From Bradyrhizobium murdochi (GTDB taxonomy: Bacteria > Pseudomonadota > Alphaproteobacteria > Rhizobiales > Xanthobacteraceae), in contig NZ_AXAU01000002.1 of the NCBI RefSeq assembly GCF_000472965.1, positions 354,751 through 418,750 of the forward strand: a stretch of 64,000 nucleotides of DNA, written 5' to 3'. Numbering within the stretch: the first letter of the stretch is position 1; the number at the start of each line of letters is the position of its first letter. Position numbers and translations under genes: made by a program. The notes under the pieces were generated by a model. That model saw nothing but the letters and a program-made list of their open reading frames with translations. It made no database searches and was not told the DNA's origin. This document shows positions 43,659 to 52,649 of the stretch, one piece after another.

Positions 43659-45455
43659 ATGACCGCGCCTATCAATATTCCCGTCTACAGCGACGCGCTC
43701 GTTCTGCTCGGCACCGCGGGCGTCGTCATTCCCTTGGTGCGGCGGTTCGGCCTCAATCCCGTTCTCGGCTATCTAGGCGCCGGCGCGATCCTGGGCCCTC
43801 TCGGATTGGGATCGTTCATCGAGAGTTTTCCGCTTCTCTACTGGTTCACGGTCGTCGATCCCAAAAACGTCTCCGGCCTTGCGAACCTCGGCGTTGTGTT
43901 CCTGCTCTTCCTCATCGGCATGGAGCTATCTTACGATCGATTGAAGGCAATGCGCCGCCTGATATTTGGGTTAGGCAGCTTGCAGATCGTACTCTCCTCG
44001 GCGGCAATCGGCGCGGCCGCGGCCCTTGTCGGCAACAAAGCTCCGGTGGCGCTGATCCTAGGCGCCTGCCTTGCCCTATCCTCGACAGCCATTGTCGTCG
44101 AGATCCTTTCCAGGCAACGACGACTCAGCACAAGCGCAGGCCGGGCAAGCTTCGCGACGCTACTGGCACAAGACCTGGCAGTCGCCCCTCTCCTGCTCTT
44201 TATCTCCATTTTTGGCGCGGGCGAGTCCGGCTCTATCGTTGCGACGCTCCTTCTCGCACTCACCAACGCTGCCGTCGCGCTCGCAGTGATCGTCATCGTC
44301 GGCCGCGTCGTGATGCGCCCCCTGTTCCGTCTGGTGGCATCGGTGGGCATGAGCGACTTGTTTGTCGCTACGACGCTGTTCGTGATCGTCGCAACGGGAG
44401 TGGCTGCCGCCGTGGCCGGCTTCTCAATGGCGCTCGGCGCCTTTGTCGCCGGACTGCTGCTTGCCGAAACGGAATTCCGCAAGGCGATCGAGACCGCCAT
44501 AGATCCGTTCAAGGGCCTCCTGCTTGGCCTGTTCTTCTTCACGGTCGGCATGAATATTGATTTCCGCGAGCTCGCGCGTGACCCGGTCTGGCTGATCGCG
44601 GGTGCGGCCGGGCTGATCGCCGTAAAGTCGGTCATCCTCATCTTCCTGTCGCGGATGTTTCGCCTCTCATGGCCGGCTTCTATCGAAGTCGGGCTGCTGC
44701 TGGGTCCCGGCGGCGAGTTCGCTTTCGTCGGGATCGGAATGGCGACGACGCTTGGTCTGATCGATGCCAGCGTATCGAGCTTCACGGTCGCACTGACCTC
44801 GCTGACCATGATGCTTACCCCGGCGCTATCTCATGTCGCGCGGCGGCTGGCGCCGATGATGCGCGAAGACAAGCCGATTGACCCTGAACTCGCCGTTGCG
44901 CCAAGCGGCGGGAGCGGCCATGCCATTGTCGTCGGACATGGCCGGGTGGGACAGGTCGTCTGCACGATGCTGGACCGGCACCAGTTCAAATACATTGCGG
45001 TCGACTATGATGCCGCGGCCGTCCCAGAGCAGCGAAGACAGGGGCGTACCGTCTTTTACGGTGACGCGACGAACCCGGAGTTTCTGAAGAGCTGCGGCCT
45101 CATGGAAGCCGCCGCCGTCATCGTCACCATCAACCAACCTGAAGGCATCGACGAAATTGTCGCGCAGGTCCGCGCACTGAGGAAAGACCTGCTGGTGGTT
45201 TCGCGCGCCCGTGACGCCGACCACGCGCGGCATCTCTACCAGATCGGCGTTACCGACGCGGTGCCGGAGACCATCGAGGCAAGCTTGCTGCTGTCGGAAG
45301 CTGCCCTGATCGGGCTCGGGGTTGCGATGGGTCATGTCGTCGCCAGCATCCACGAGAAGCGCGAGGAGTTCCGGCACGAATTGCAGAAGGCCGCGGGCAG
45401 CGCAGGATCCGCGCCGATCCAGACGAGCGGTACTAAGAAGCGTCGATTTTTCTGA
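43659..45455 (+). CDS. CPA2 monovalent cation:proton antiporter (KefB/KefC type) with RCK domain
   Basis: 598 residues. About twelve membrane helices (1-390) include LGYLGAGAILGPLGLG, VVFLLFLIGMELS, LSSTAIVVEIL, LLAQDLAVAPLLL, FSMALGAFVAGLLLAE and FKGLLLGLFFFTVGMNIDF, all Kef-family blocks. A TrkA-N/RCK nucleotide-binding domain (about 415-535) begins HAIVVGHGRVGQVV. A short basic C-terminal tail ends it. It exports K+ in exchange for H+; Kef systems are gated by glutathione adducts, but no KefF/KefG subunit is adjacent. Confidence 0.94.
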   Translation: MTAPINIPVYSDALVLLGTAGVVIPLVRRFGLNPVLGYLGAGAILGPLGLGSFIESFPLLYWFTVVDPKNVSGLANLGVVFLLFLIGMELSYDRLKAMRRLIFGLGSLQIVLSSAAIGAAAALVGNKAPVALILGACLALSSTAIVVEILSRQRRLSTSAGRASFATLLAQDLAVAPLLLFISIFGAGESGSIVATLLLALTNAAVALAVIVIVGRVVMRPLFRLVASVGMSDLFVATTLFVIVATGVAAAVAGFSMALGAFVAGLLLAETEFRKAIETAIDPFKGLLLGLFFFTVGMNIDFRELARDPVWLIAGAAGLIAVKSVILIFLSRMFRLSWPASIEVGLLLGPGGEFAFVGIGMATTLGLIDASVSSFTVALTSLTMMLTPALSHVARRLAPMMREDKPIDPELAVAPSGGSGHAIVVGHGRVGQVVCTMLDRHQFKYIAVDYDAAAVPEQRRQGRTVFYGDATNPEFLKSCGLMEAAAVIVTINQPEGIDEIVAQVRALRKDLLVVSRARDADHARHLYQIGVTDAVPETIEASLLLSEAALIGLGVAMGHVVASIHEKREEFRHELQKAAGSAGSAPIQTSGTKKRRFF

Positions 45456-45486
45456 CGGATCGCGACGGCGGCGCGCGCCAACGGCC

Positions 45487-45999
45487 CTACCGCGCCTTGC
45501 TCCAGTCCGGCCGGATATTGCCGGATACGCCGTCGAACGCGCCCTCGACCAGTTCCGCCACCAGCAGGCGGCTGTAATCTACGGGGCCCGGCATGGTCAC
45601 CCGTCCCTTCGGTATAACCTTGAAGCCGACGCGGCTGTAATAGGGTTCGTCGCCGACCAGAATGACCAAACGATGGCCCTTGGCCTTGGCATCCCGCAGC
45701 GAACGATCGAGCAGCATACGGCCGACGCCGCGGCTGCGAAACGGCGGCTCGACCGTCAACGGTCCGAGCATCAGGGCCGGCGTGTCGCCGATGCAGATCG
45801 GCAACTGGCGCACCGAGCCGACCAGCAACGTGCCGATCCGCGCCGTGAACGAGAGGTCCAGCAGGTGATCGACATGCTCGCGCAGGCGATAGGCGCTCAG
45901 CACGAAACGGCCGGGACCGAACGTGCGCTCGTGCAGCCGTTCGATCGCCTGGGCGTCCTTCGGTGTTTCGGCCAGGATGGTGACGTCGAGTTCGCTCAT
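45487..45999 (-). CDS. GNAT-family N-acetyltransferase
   Basis: 170 residues. Acetyl-CoA-binding motif A is LTVEPPFRSRGVGRMLLDRS (about 81-100), with the preceding strand ALMLGPL and a following HRLVILVGDEPYYSRVGFK. This matches the YhbS-like group of the GNAT fold, proteins of unknown acceptor. It is the last of four minus-strand genes (NUDIX, membrane protein, GT2, GNAT), separated from the GT2 by 69 bases, so it may have its own start. Confidence 0.88.
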   Translation of the reverse strand: MSELDVTILAETPKDAQAIERLHERTFGPGRFVLSAYRLREHVDHLLDLSFTARIGTLLVGSVRQLPICIGDTPALMLGPLTVEPPFRSRGVGRMLLDRSLRDAKAKGHRLVILVGDEPYYSRVGFKVIPKGRVTMPGPVDYSRLLVAELVEGAFDGVSGNIRPDWSKAR

Positions 46000-46068
46000 G
46001 ATGGAGCGCGGGATAGCATCTGGCGACGGCGCGGTCCATCGCTGGAAGACGGCAATCCCTGAATTGCC

Positions 46069-47004
46069 TCAATCGCTGACCCGAGCGGGCTGAGACAAAT
46101 AGGCCAGGAGCTTCATCTCGCGGCGGCCGCGCGTCACCGTATCCAGCACCAGCCCCGAGCTGACCGACAGCACCGCCACGATCATCAGGCCCATCGACAG
46201 CACCGCCGTCGGTAACCGCGGAACAATGCCTTCTTCGAGATAGGTGACAATCACCGGGATCGCGAGGCCGATTGAGACCAGCATCAGAAAGATGCCGATC
46301 ACCGTGAAGAACCGCAGCGGTTTTTCCGACCGATACAACTTCAGGATGGTGCCGAGGATCCGGAAACCATCGCGCCAGGTGTTGAGCTTGCTGAACGATC
46401 CCTCGGGCCGGGCGTAATACGGCGTCTCGACTTCCATCACCGGCAGCGCCAGTTCGAGCGCGTGAACGCTGAGCTCGGTTTCGATCTCAAAACCGTCGGA
46501 CAGCACCGGAAAGGATTTGACGAAGCGGCGCGAGAACACGCGGTAGCCGGAAAGGGTATCCTTGAATTCCTGGCCGAACACCGAAGAAAGGAAGCTCGTC
46601 AGCATCCAGTTGCCGGTGCGGTGACCTGGCCGGTAGGCGGCGACCGATTGGTCGACGCGAAAGCCCACCACCATGTCGAGGTGGTCGTTGACCAGCGCAT
46701 CGATCATGCGCGGCGCGCTCGGCGCATCATAGGTGGCGTCGCCATCGACCAGTACATAGACGTCGGCATCGATGTCGGCGAACATGCGCCGCACCACATG
46801 CCCCTTGCCCTGGCGGCGCTCGCTGCGCACGATGGCGCCGGCTGCGCGCGCGACCTCGATGGTGCGGTCTCTGGAATTGTTGTCGTAGACGAAAATCTGA
46901 GCCGTCGGCAACGCCTTGCGGAAATCCGAGACCACGGTGGCGACCGCGGCTTCCTCATTGAAGCACGGCACCAGAACCGCGATCCGTAGCGCTGGTGTGG
47001 TCAT
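46069..47004 (-). CDS. family 2 glycosyltransferase (DPM/DPG synthase-like)
   Basis: 311 residues. The GT-A fold opens with RIAVLVPCFNEEAAVATVV (8-26), the first aspartate motif IFVYDNNSRDRT, the DxD equivalent VLVDGDATYDAP, and the substrate region FKDTLSGYRVFSRRF. Two C-terminal membrane helices (about 233-256 and 266-290) are typical of enzymes that make polyprenyl-phosphate sugars. It would charge a lipid carrier with a sugar at the inner membrane. The upstream membrane protein with GT-C-like traits is a natural user. Confidence 0.9.
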   Translation of the reverse strand: MTTPALRIAVLVPCFNEEAAVATVVSDFRKALPTAQIFVYDNNSRDRTIEVARAAGAIVRSERRQGKGHVVRRMFADIDADVYVLVDGDATYDAPSAPRMIDALVNDHLDMVVGFRVDQSVAAYRPGHRTGNWMLTSFLSSVFGQEFKDTLSGYRVFSRRFVKSFPVLSDGFEIETELSVHALELALPVMEVETPYYARPEGSFSKLNTWRDGFRILGTILKLYRSEKPLRFFTVIGIFLMLVSIGLAIPVIVTYLEEGIVPRLPTAVLSMGLMIVAVLSVSSGLVLDTVTRGRREMKLLAYLSQPARVSD

Positions 47005-47051
47005 CGCTGGCCCACAGAATCAAGTCTGTTCATGGAACATCTATACCGCAA

Positions 47052-48191
47052 TCAGGCACTGGCCGGTTGAGGGAAGGCCGACTTATCCGCGCGCAAATCG
47101 AGCGTTGCGAACAGCAGGGTCCAGAGCGATAGCATGTCGATCGGAATAATATAATAAGGCGTAAAGATCGGATGGGTCATGAAGAAAATCAGGTTCACGG
47201 CGAGGTTTGCAGCGACCAGCAGGGCAACTCCTCTGGCTCGGCCCCGATCGAACCACCACAACCAAGCGGTCCAGCCGACCGATATCGCCAGCAAGGTGAA
47301 TTGAACGTCAACAAGATAGCTCAACAGTACGCCCGAATTCAGTTCAGGCGGCACGACATCGACGCTGCCGTAGGTGGTCGAGAACGGACTTCCCGCATTG
47401 ATCGCATTCGCGATCAGCGTCGGCACAATCCCGATCAGGAACGAAACACCAAACGCGAGCCCGTGCAGGAAAGTCTCCTTGCTGCGCGCCAGCAGGAACG
47501 CGCCCGCAAAACACAGGCAATAGCCTGCCGCCAGAAACAGGTTCGGCAAACGGAAATTGACGGAGAGGCCGATCAGAAAACCAACCAGGACCAGCAGGGC
47601 GAGCCGATGCCGCGATTGGCCCGTGAATAGTTTAGCCGTCAGAAAACCGGCCAGCGCGCATACTATCATGGTCGGCGCCATCGAATAGCTGGCTTTCGTC
47701 GGGTTGATCATCAGATAGATCGCACTGTCGCCGAACGCGGCAACCAGCATCAGCTGGTAAAACGTGGACGCATAGATCAAGGCGAGGAGCGAAAAGCCCA
47801 CGGCGACGATCGAGGCTAGTACATAAAGCGGTATCACCTGAAATCCACTCGGAAACAACGCCAACGCAAATCCGGTCCCCGGAGGGTATTGCAGGGCGCG
47901 TTTGTTCGTCTTCGCATTCCACACGTGACAAGGCATTTTCGTCGGATCATTCCAGTCAGGGAAGCTGATTTCCTTCAGCTTGCCGGAGAGGAAACCATCG
48001 TCGTCGCGTGTGATGTCGGTATTGAACCCGTCCAGACCGTATTTCTGCAACAGATGCGCCTGCCGCAGATAGCAGATGTCGTCATAGACACCGCGGCTTT
48101 CGCTCCAGCGCGAAATGCTCCAGACGTTGCTAGCCAGCACCGCCAGGAAGCCAATGGCGCAAAGTAGCTTCAGGACCCCCATCCTGCCCAT
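47052..48191 (-). CDS. polytopic membrane protein, possibly GT-C glycosyltransferase-like
   Basis: 379 residues from ATG 48191 (GGGAATCGAC precedes it; starts at 48182 or 48245 are possible). About nine to ten membrane helices are seen. After the first comes a periplasmic loop with YDDICYLRQAHLLQKYG and, further on, LQYPPGTGFALALFPSG; acidic residues after helix 1 and a PPG loop are common in GT-C enzymes that use lipid-linked sugars. No family is assigned firmly. It lies 47 bases upstream of the GT2 gene. Confidence 0.78.
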   Translation of the reverse strand: MGRMGVLKLLCAIGFLAVLASNVWSISRWSESRGVYDDICYLRQAHLLQKYGLDGFNTDITRDDDGFLSGKLKEISFPDWNDPTKMPCHVWNAKTNKRALQYPPGTGFALALFPSGFQVIPLYVLASIVAVGFSLLALIYASTFYQLMLVAAFGDSAIYLMINPTKASYSMAPTMIVCALAGFLTAKLFTGQSRHRLALLVLVGFLIGLSVNFRLPNLFLAAGYCLCFAGAFLLARSKETFLHGLAFGVSFLIGIVPTLIANAINAGSPFSTTYGSVDVVPPELNSGVLLSYLVDVQFTLLAISVGWTAWLWWFDRGRARGVALLVAANLAVNLIFFMTHPIFTPYYIIPIDMLSLWTLLFATLDLRADKSAFPQPASA

Positions 48192-48257
48192 GTCGATTCC
48201 CGCCCCCGTTTCCCCGCTTCTATGCATTGCGGGGCCGCGAAGCAACCGAGCCCTGCG

Positions 48258-48746
48258 TCAGCGCCAGGTCGCAGTCCGCGGGGCACCGTCGAGCACTTCG
48301 GCGATCCGGAGCCGCGTGCCCCTGGTCGTCTCCGCCGGCAGCGCCCCTGCCGCATAGAACCCGCACTCGACGATCTCGTGGTTGGGCTCCGGCAGGCGGT
48401 CCTGCCGGAACTGCCTGACGACATAGACCGCGACATGGTCGCGGCGGGAAACGTGGCCGTTGAAGAACAGGCCGTGCAGGACCGGCTCTCCGGTCAATTC
48501 GATCCGCCCCTCTTCCACCAGCTCTCTTCGCAAGGCTTCGAGAAAGGTTTCGCCGACCTCGACCCCGCCGCCCGGCAGGTGCCAGCCGGCGACATAGCCG
48601 TGCCTGACCAGGAACACCTTGTCATCGCCATCGAGCACGACGCCGCGAACCCCGAGCGTCATGCCGCGGGCCATCCGCCAATAGAGGTGAAAGGCCCGCC
48701 GCAGTTGCGGCTCCAGACGTTTTCGCAAGTGCTGCAGCGCCGTCAC
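48258..48746 (-). CDS. NUDIX hydrolase
   Basis: 162 residues. The NUDIX box is GGGVEVGETFLEALRRELVE then EGRIEL (about 60-85): glycine, the first Glu, and REL-EE are in place, but the closing EExG reads EEGR, so the last glycine is shifted. The strand VRGVVLDGDDKVFLVRHGY before it is typical. A nucleoside-diphosphate-linked substrate is expected; given the neighbours a nucleotide sugar is a reasonable guess. It starts a minus-strand run and is divergent from the phosphoesterase gene. Confidence 0.88.
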   Translation of the reverse strand: MTALQHLRKRLEPQLRRAFHLYWRMARGMTLGVRGVVLDGDDKVFLVRHGYVAGWHLPGGGVEVGETFLEALRRELVEEGRIELTGEPVLHGLFFNGHVSRRDHVAVYVVRQFRQDRLPEPNHEIVECGFYAAGALPAETTRGTRLRIAEVLDGAPRTATWR

Positions 48747-48841
48747 GCAAACCTCGGATGGACAGCTATCACGTTTGATCCTTATATCGCCGACATGATG
48801 GTGCGACGGCTCTATATCACAGAGACTGCGGCGGAGCGCGA

Positions 48842-49732
48842 ATGACCGATATCTTCACGCTGGCGCATCTGTCGGACCCGCATCTGCCGCCGCTGCCCGC
48901 GGCGCGGCTGCGCGAGCTCGCGGGCAAACGTGCGCTCGGCTATTTCAATTGGACGCGCAACCGCCATAAATATCACCGCCGCGAGGTGCTGGATGCACTG
49001 GTTGCCGATATGCACGCGCAGCGGCCGGACCACATCGCAGTGACCGGCGATCTCGTCAACCTGGCGCTGGAGGCGGAATTCACCCCGGCCCAGGCCTGGC
49101 TCGAAAGCATCGGCACGCCGCAACAGGTGACCGTCGTTCCCGGCAATCACGACGCCTATGTGCGGGCGACGCGGCATCATTTCGCTGGCCACTTCGAGCA
49201 ATATCTGCGCGGCGATGCCGCGGCGGACGGAGCGTCGTTTCCATTCGTGCGCCGGCGCGGTCCGCTGGTGCTGATAGGGGTCTCCTCGGCGGTGCCGACG
49301 CTGCCATTGATGGCAACCGGCCGGCTCGGCCGCGCGCAGCTCGATGCGCTCGACCGCCAGCTTGCCCAATTGCCGCCGGACGAGGCATTCCGGGTGCTGC
49401 TGGTCCATCACCCCCTGGAATCGAGTTCGCGGATGAAGCGACTGACCGACTCGAAGGCGCTGCGCGCCGTGCTGAAGCGGCGCGGTGCGGAACTGGTCCT
49501 GCACGGCCATGACCACATCCATTCGACGATGTGGCTTGAAGGCGCCGGCCACCAGATCCCCGCGGTTGGCGTGCCCTCGGCATCGGCGCTGGCGCACCGG
49601 CATTATCCGGCCGCTGCCTACAACCTGTTTTCGATCACGCGCGACGGCGGCAAATGGCGCTGCGTGCAGACCGTGCGCGCTGTCGATGCCGACTTCCGTG
49701 TCAAGCAGATCAAGCAGGCGACGCTGCTTTAA
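48842..49732 (+). CDS. calcineurin-like metallophosphoesterase
   Basis: 296 residues. The five metal-site blocks are in order: SDPHL (11-15), TGDLVN (about 68-73), PGNHDAY (about 100-106), VHHPLE (about 187-192) and HGHDHIH (about 223-229). The family hydrolyses phosphomono- or diesters, including cyclic nucleotides and lipid-linked substrates; the target here is unknown. There is no signal peptide, so it is cytoplasmic. Its stop overlaps the convergent gene by four bases. Confidence 0.93.
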   Translation: MTDIFTLAHLSDPHLPPLPAARLRELAGKRALGYFNWTRNRHKYHRREVLDALVADMHAQRPDHIAVTGDLVNLALEAEFTPAQAWLESIGTPQQVTVVPGNHDAYVRATRHHFAGHFEQYLRGDAAADGASFPFVRRRGPLVLIGVSSAVPTLPLMATGRLGRAQLDALDRQLAQLPPDEAFRVLLVHHPLESSSRMKRLTDSKALRAVLKRRGAELVLHGHDHIHSTMWLEGAGHQIPAVGVPSASALAHRHYPAAAYNLFSITRDGGKWRCVQTVRAVDADFRVKQIKQATLL

Positions 49733-50283
49733 AAGCTCTTCAGGCTCGCATACAGCGCCACTCCGAACAGCGCCACCGCGCCCAGCACGAAGCCGAGCAC
49801 GAACATGCCCAGGCCGCGGCGGCGCGGCTTCTTTTCCACAACAGGCTCGGCCACGGGCATTGCCACCATCGCATGCTCCCGCTCGATCATGCGGCGCGCG
49901 ACATAGCCGGTGACGGCATCGACGATGACGGGCACATCATGCGACTCGGCAAGCACGATGCGGCCGAAGCGCGTATCCTGCACGAATCGGTAGATGCGCT
50001 TGTCGCGTCCCATCACGATATGCGCGACCACGTCGATCCACAGCCGCGGCGTTTCGCCCTGGCTGACACCGCGATCGAACAAATCGATTTGCTCCGGCAC
50101 CTCCGCGAACAGCGGATCGAGCGCCTCGTTCAGGATCTCGAGCCGGGCGACCTCGGCATCGCGCAGTTCGACCACGACGCCGGTCCGATCGGCGGCCTCG
50201 ATCCGGGCCTGGCGAAGCGCATCGCGCAGCCGGGTCGGTCGCATGTCGCGGGCTTCGTTGCCGGTATTTTGCGCGTTTGACAT
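49729..50283 (-). CDS. unidentified protein with C-terminal membrane anchor
   Basis: 184 residues. A soluble domain (about 15-125: RLEILNEALDPLFAEVPEQ, DLFDRGVSQGETPRLWIDVV, YRFVQDTRFGRIVLAES) is followed by a basic KKPRRRG and a single membrane helix (about 158-180, MFVLGFVLGAVALFGVALYA). This is a tail-anchored layout with the domain in the cytoplasm. I do not recognise a named function. Start MSN is used; an internal ATG (MRPTRL) 13 codons later is possible. Confidence 0.75.
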   Translation of the reverse strand: MSNAQNTGNEARDMRPTRLRDALRQARIEAADRTGVVVELRDAEVARLEILNEALDPLFAEVPEQIDLFDRGVSQGETPRLWIDVVAHIVMGRDKRIYRFVQDTRFGRIVLAESHDVPVIVDAVTGYVARRMIEREHAMVAMPVAEPVVEKKPRRRGLGMFVLGFVLGAVALFGVALYASLKSF

Positions 50284-50465
50284 CGGGAGCCGCCTTTATC
50301 CTGCAGGGGTTAGCCTGGGCTTAACCTAGCAGTAACCATGCCTTGCGCAATGGCTGTTTGTTTTCAATGAGTTATGCTTGCGGCTTTATCCCCCGTGGCG
50401 GCACCCCACCCCGCCCCTCCCCCGGAAGCGGGAGAGGGCGAAGAAAGGCTGCCCCTGAACGGCAA

Positions 50466-50497
50466 GCGGCCCCAGCCGGAATTCCGGATGGGGCCGC
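50466..50497. terminator. large GC-rich inverted repeat, likely terminator
   Basis: GCGGCCCCAGCCGGAA and TTCCGGATGGGGCCGC form a 16-base-pair stem with one mismatch and no loop, 42 bases past the stop of the DUF4170 gene. No strong T-run follows on the minus strand; on the plus strand TTTCTT comes 13 bases later. The bases 50401-50444 before it are a GC-rich fragment resembling repeat type H at 62671. Confidence 0.5.
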
Positions 50498-50538
50498 CTG
50501 TCCTTGGACGTTTCTTCTGATAGGTCGGCAGCAGCCGG

Positions 50539-50748
50539 TCAGGCCGAGACGCGCGAGGGCTCTTCGACGATCGAGAAGCGCACGCCGGCTTTATGGCGGC
50601 TCTCTTCAGAGACCTCCTTCCAGCACTCTTCGGCTTCCTTGCGGGTCTTGAACGGGCCTCTGACCTGGGCCGAGCCTTCGACGAGCTTGTGGAAGTTCAT
50701 CGAACCGAACTCGCCGCCGATCACCCAGAAATTGCTGCCTTTGGTCAT
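50539..50748 (-). CDS. DUF4170 family small protein
   Basis: 69 residues. The pattern FWVIGGEFGSMNFHKLVEGS (7-26), VRGPFKTRKEAEECWKEVS and a C-terminal HKAGVRFSIVEE match DUF4170, a short alphaproteobacterial family without known function. It ends a minus-strand pair with aceA upstream but is separated from it; it lies 73 bases downstream of the aceA stop. GACAACAGGAGACGACA ahead of its ATG provides a good ribosome site. Confidence 0.88.
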   Translation of the reverse strand: MTKGSNFWVIGGEFGSMNFHKLVEGSAQVRGPFKTRKEAEECWKEVSEESRHKAGVRFSIVEEPSRVSA

Positions 50749-50821
50749 TGTCGTCTCCTGTTGTCCGAGTAGCGTGATCAGTCCGGAATCTGACCGGACC
50801 CCGGACTGATCAATTCCAGCG

Positions 50822-52459
50822 TTAGCCGAACTGGTTCATCGTGTTGTGGGCGCCGCCCGCCTTCAGAGCGGCTTCACCGGCGAAATATTCCTTGTGATCA
50901 TCGCCGATATCGGAGCCGGCCATGTTCTGATGCTTGACGCAGGCGATACCCTGACGGATTTCCTGGCGCTGAACGTTCTTCACATAGCCCAGCATGCCCT
51001 GTTCGCCGAAATACTCCCTCGCGAGATTATCAGTCGAAAGAGCTGCCGTGTGATAGGTCGGCAACGTGATCAGATGGTGGAAGATGCCAGCACGCTTTGC
51101 TGAATCGGCCTGGAAGGTGCGGATGCGCTCGTCGGCTTCAATGGCCAGCGGCGTATCGTCGTATTCCGGCTTCATCAGCTCGGCTCGATTGTACTTGCTG
51201 ACGTCCTTGCCGGCTTCCTTCATCGCGTCGTACACCTGCCAACGGAAGTTGAGCGTCCAGTTGAACGACGGCGAGTTGTTGTAGGCCAGCTTCGCGTTCG
51301 GAATCACCTCGCGAATGCGGTCAACCATCCTGGCGATCTGCTCGATATGCGGCTTCTCGGTCTCGATCCACAGCAGGTCGGCACCGTTCTGCAGCGAGGT
51401 GATGCAGTCGAGCACGCAGCGATCTTCGCCAGTGCCGGCACGGAACTGATAGAGGTTGCTGGCAAGCCGCTTCGGACGCATCATCTTGCCGTTGCGGTTG
51501 ATGATGACATCGCCATTCCGGGCCGTGGCGGCTGTCACTTCCTCGCAATCCAGGAAGCTGTTGTACTGATCGCCGAGGTCGCCGGGCTTGTGGCTCACGG
51601 CGATCTGCTGCGTGAGACCAGCACCCAGCGAGTCGGTGCGGGTCACGATGATGCCGTCTTCGACACCCAATTCGAGGAAGGCATGGCGGCAGGCCCGGAT
51701 CTTCGCCAGGAACACCTCGTGCGGCACGGTCACCTTGCCGTCCTGGTGGCCGCACTGCTTTTCGTCGGAGACCTGATTTTCGATCTGCAGGGCGCAGGCA
51801 CCCGCCTCGATCATCTTCTTGGCGAGCAGGTAGGTTGCCTCGGCATTGCCGAAGCCGGCGTCGATGTCGGCGATGACGGGCACGACATGGGTCTGGAAGT
51901 TGTCGATCTTTTCGATCAGCGCCTTTTCCTTCGCCTTGTCGCCTTCCTTGCGGGCCGCGTCGAGCGCACGGAAGATATCGTTGAGCTCACGGGAATCCGC
52001 CTGACGCAGGAAGGTGTAGAGCTCTTCGATCAGGGCCGGCACCGAGGTCTTCTCGTGCATCGACTGATCAGGAAGCGGTCCAAACTCGGAGCGAAGCGCG
52101 GCGATCATCCAGCCGGAGAGATACAGATAGCGGCGATCGGTCGTGCCGAAATGCTTCTTGACCGAAATCAGCTTCTGCTGCGCGATGAAGCCATGCCAGC
52201 AACCGAGCGACTGGGTGTACTTGGTGGGATCGGCGTCATAGGCAGCCATATCGCTGCGCATCAGCGCCGCGGTGTACCTTGCGACGTCCAGGCCCGTCTT
52301 GAAACGGTTCTGCAGACGCATGCGCGCCACGGCTTCAGCGGTGACGCCATTCCAGGTCGGCTGGGTCTTCAGGAGTGCTTCAGCAGCTCCAATCTCGCTC
52401 AGATAGGAAGCCGGTCCCTCGATAGTCCGGTCACTGATTCCACGTGGCTGGTAGTTCAT
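50822..52459 (-). CDS. aceA: isocitrate lyase
   Basis: 545 residues from MNYQPRGISD; the 19 upstream codons lack conservation. This is the long-form enzyme. Blocks include LSGWMIAALRSEFGPLPDQS, VVPVIADIDAGFGNAEATYL for metal binding, the catalytic loop EKQCGHQDG (near 235, standard KKCGH with Gln at the second place), IIVTRTDSLGA and LAYNNSPSFNW. It splits isocitrate to glyoxylate and succinate, the first step of the glyoxylate shunt. It is divergent from a ScfR/RamB-like regulator, its likely controller. Confidence 0.97.
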   Translation of the reverse strand: MNYQPRGISDRTIEGPASYLSEIGAAEALLKTQPTWNGVTAEAVARMRLQNRFKTGLDVARYTAALMRSDMAAYDADPTKYTQSLGCWHGFIAQQKLISVKKHFGTTDRRYLYLSGWMIAALRSEFGPLPDQSMHEKTSVPALIEELYTFLRQADSRELNDIFRALDAARKEGDKAKEKALIEKIDNFQTHVVPVIADIDAGFGNAEATYLLAKKMIEAGACALQIENQVSDEKQCGHQDGKVTVPHEVFLAKIRACRHAFLELGVEDGIIVTRTDSLGAGLTQQIAVSHKPGDLGDQYNSFLDCEEVTAATARNGDVIINRNGKMMRPKRLASNLYQFRAGTGEDRCVLDCITSLQNGADLLWIETEKPHIEQIARMVDRIREVIPNAKLAYNNSPSFNWTLNFRWQVYDAMKEAGKDVSKYNRAELMKPEYDDTPLAIEADERIRTFQADSAKRAGIFHHLITLPTYHTAALSTDNLAREYFGEQGMLGYVKNVQRQEIRQGIACVKHQNMAGSDIGDDHKEYFAGEAALKAGGAHNTMNQFG

Positions 52460-52649
52460 GTGCGTGATCCTTGTCTTCCACTGTCTCCAATCGACATTCT
52501 TGACAGTGCATTGCAAAACGTCCTGAGAGCTAAACGCGAAAAAGAGAAATTCGTATAGACACCTTGTTTTTTATTGGTGATGTCATGTAACATATGAACT
52601 TGTAATAGATGTCATTTTGTAAATTTTGTCACATTCAGGAACCTCTGCG
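52460..52649. promoter_or_regulatory. divergent control region between aceA and its presumed regulator
   Basis: 190 bases, clearly AT-richer than the genes around. It holds repeated T-rich words: TTTTGTAAATTTTG (52615-52628), TTGTAATAG and, on the minus strand, TTTTGCAATG close to aceA (52504-52518). These resemble the TTTGCAAA-like sites of RamB-type regulators in other bacteria; binding here is inferred. Confidence 0.5.

Noticed and set aside
50401..50444. Possible small repeat or gene fragment in the DUF4170 downstream gap
   Set aside because: Only a short GC-rich stretch resembling part of type H; too little for a separate call.
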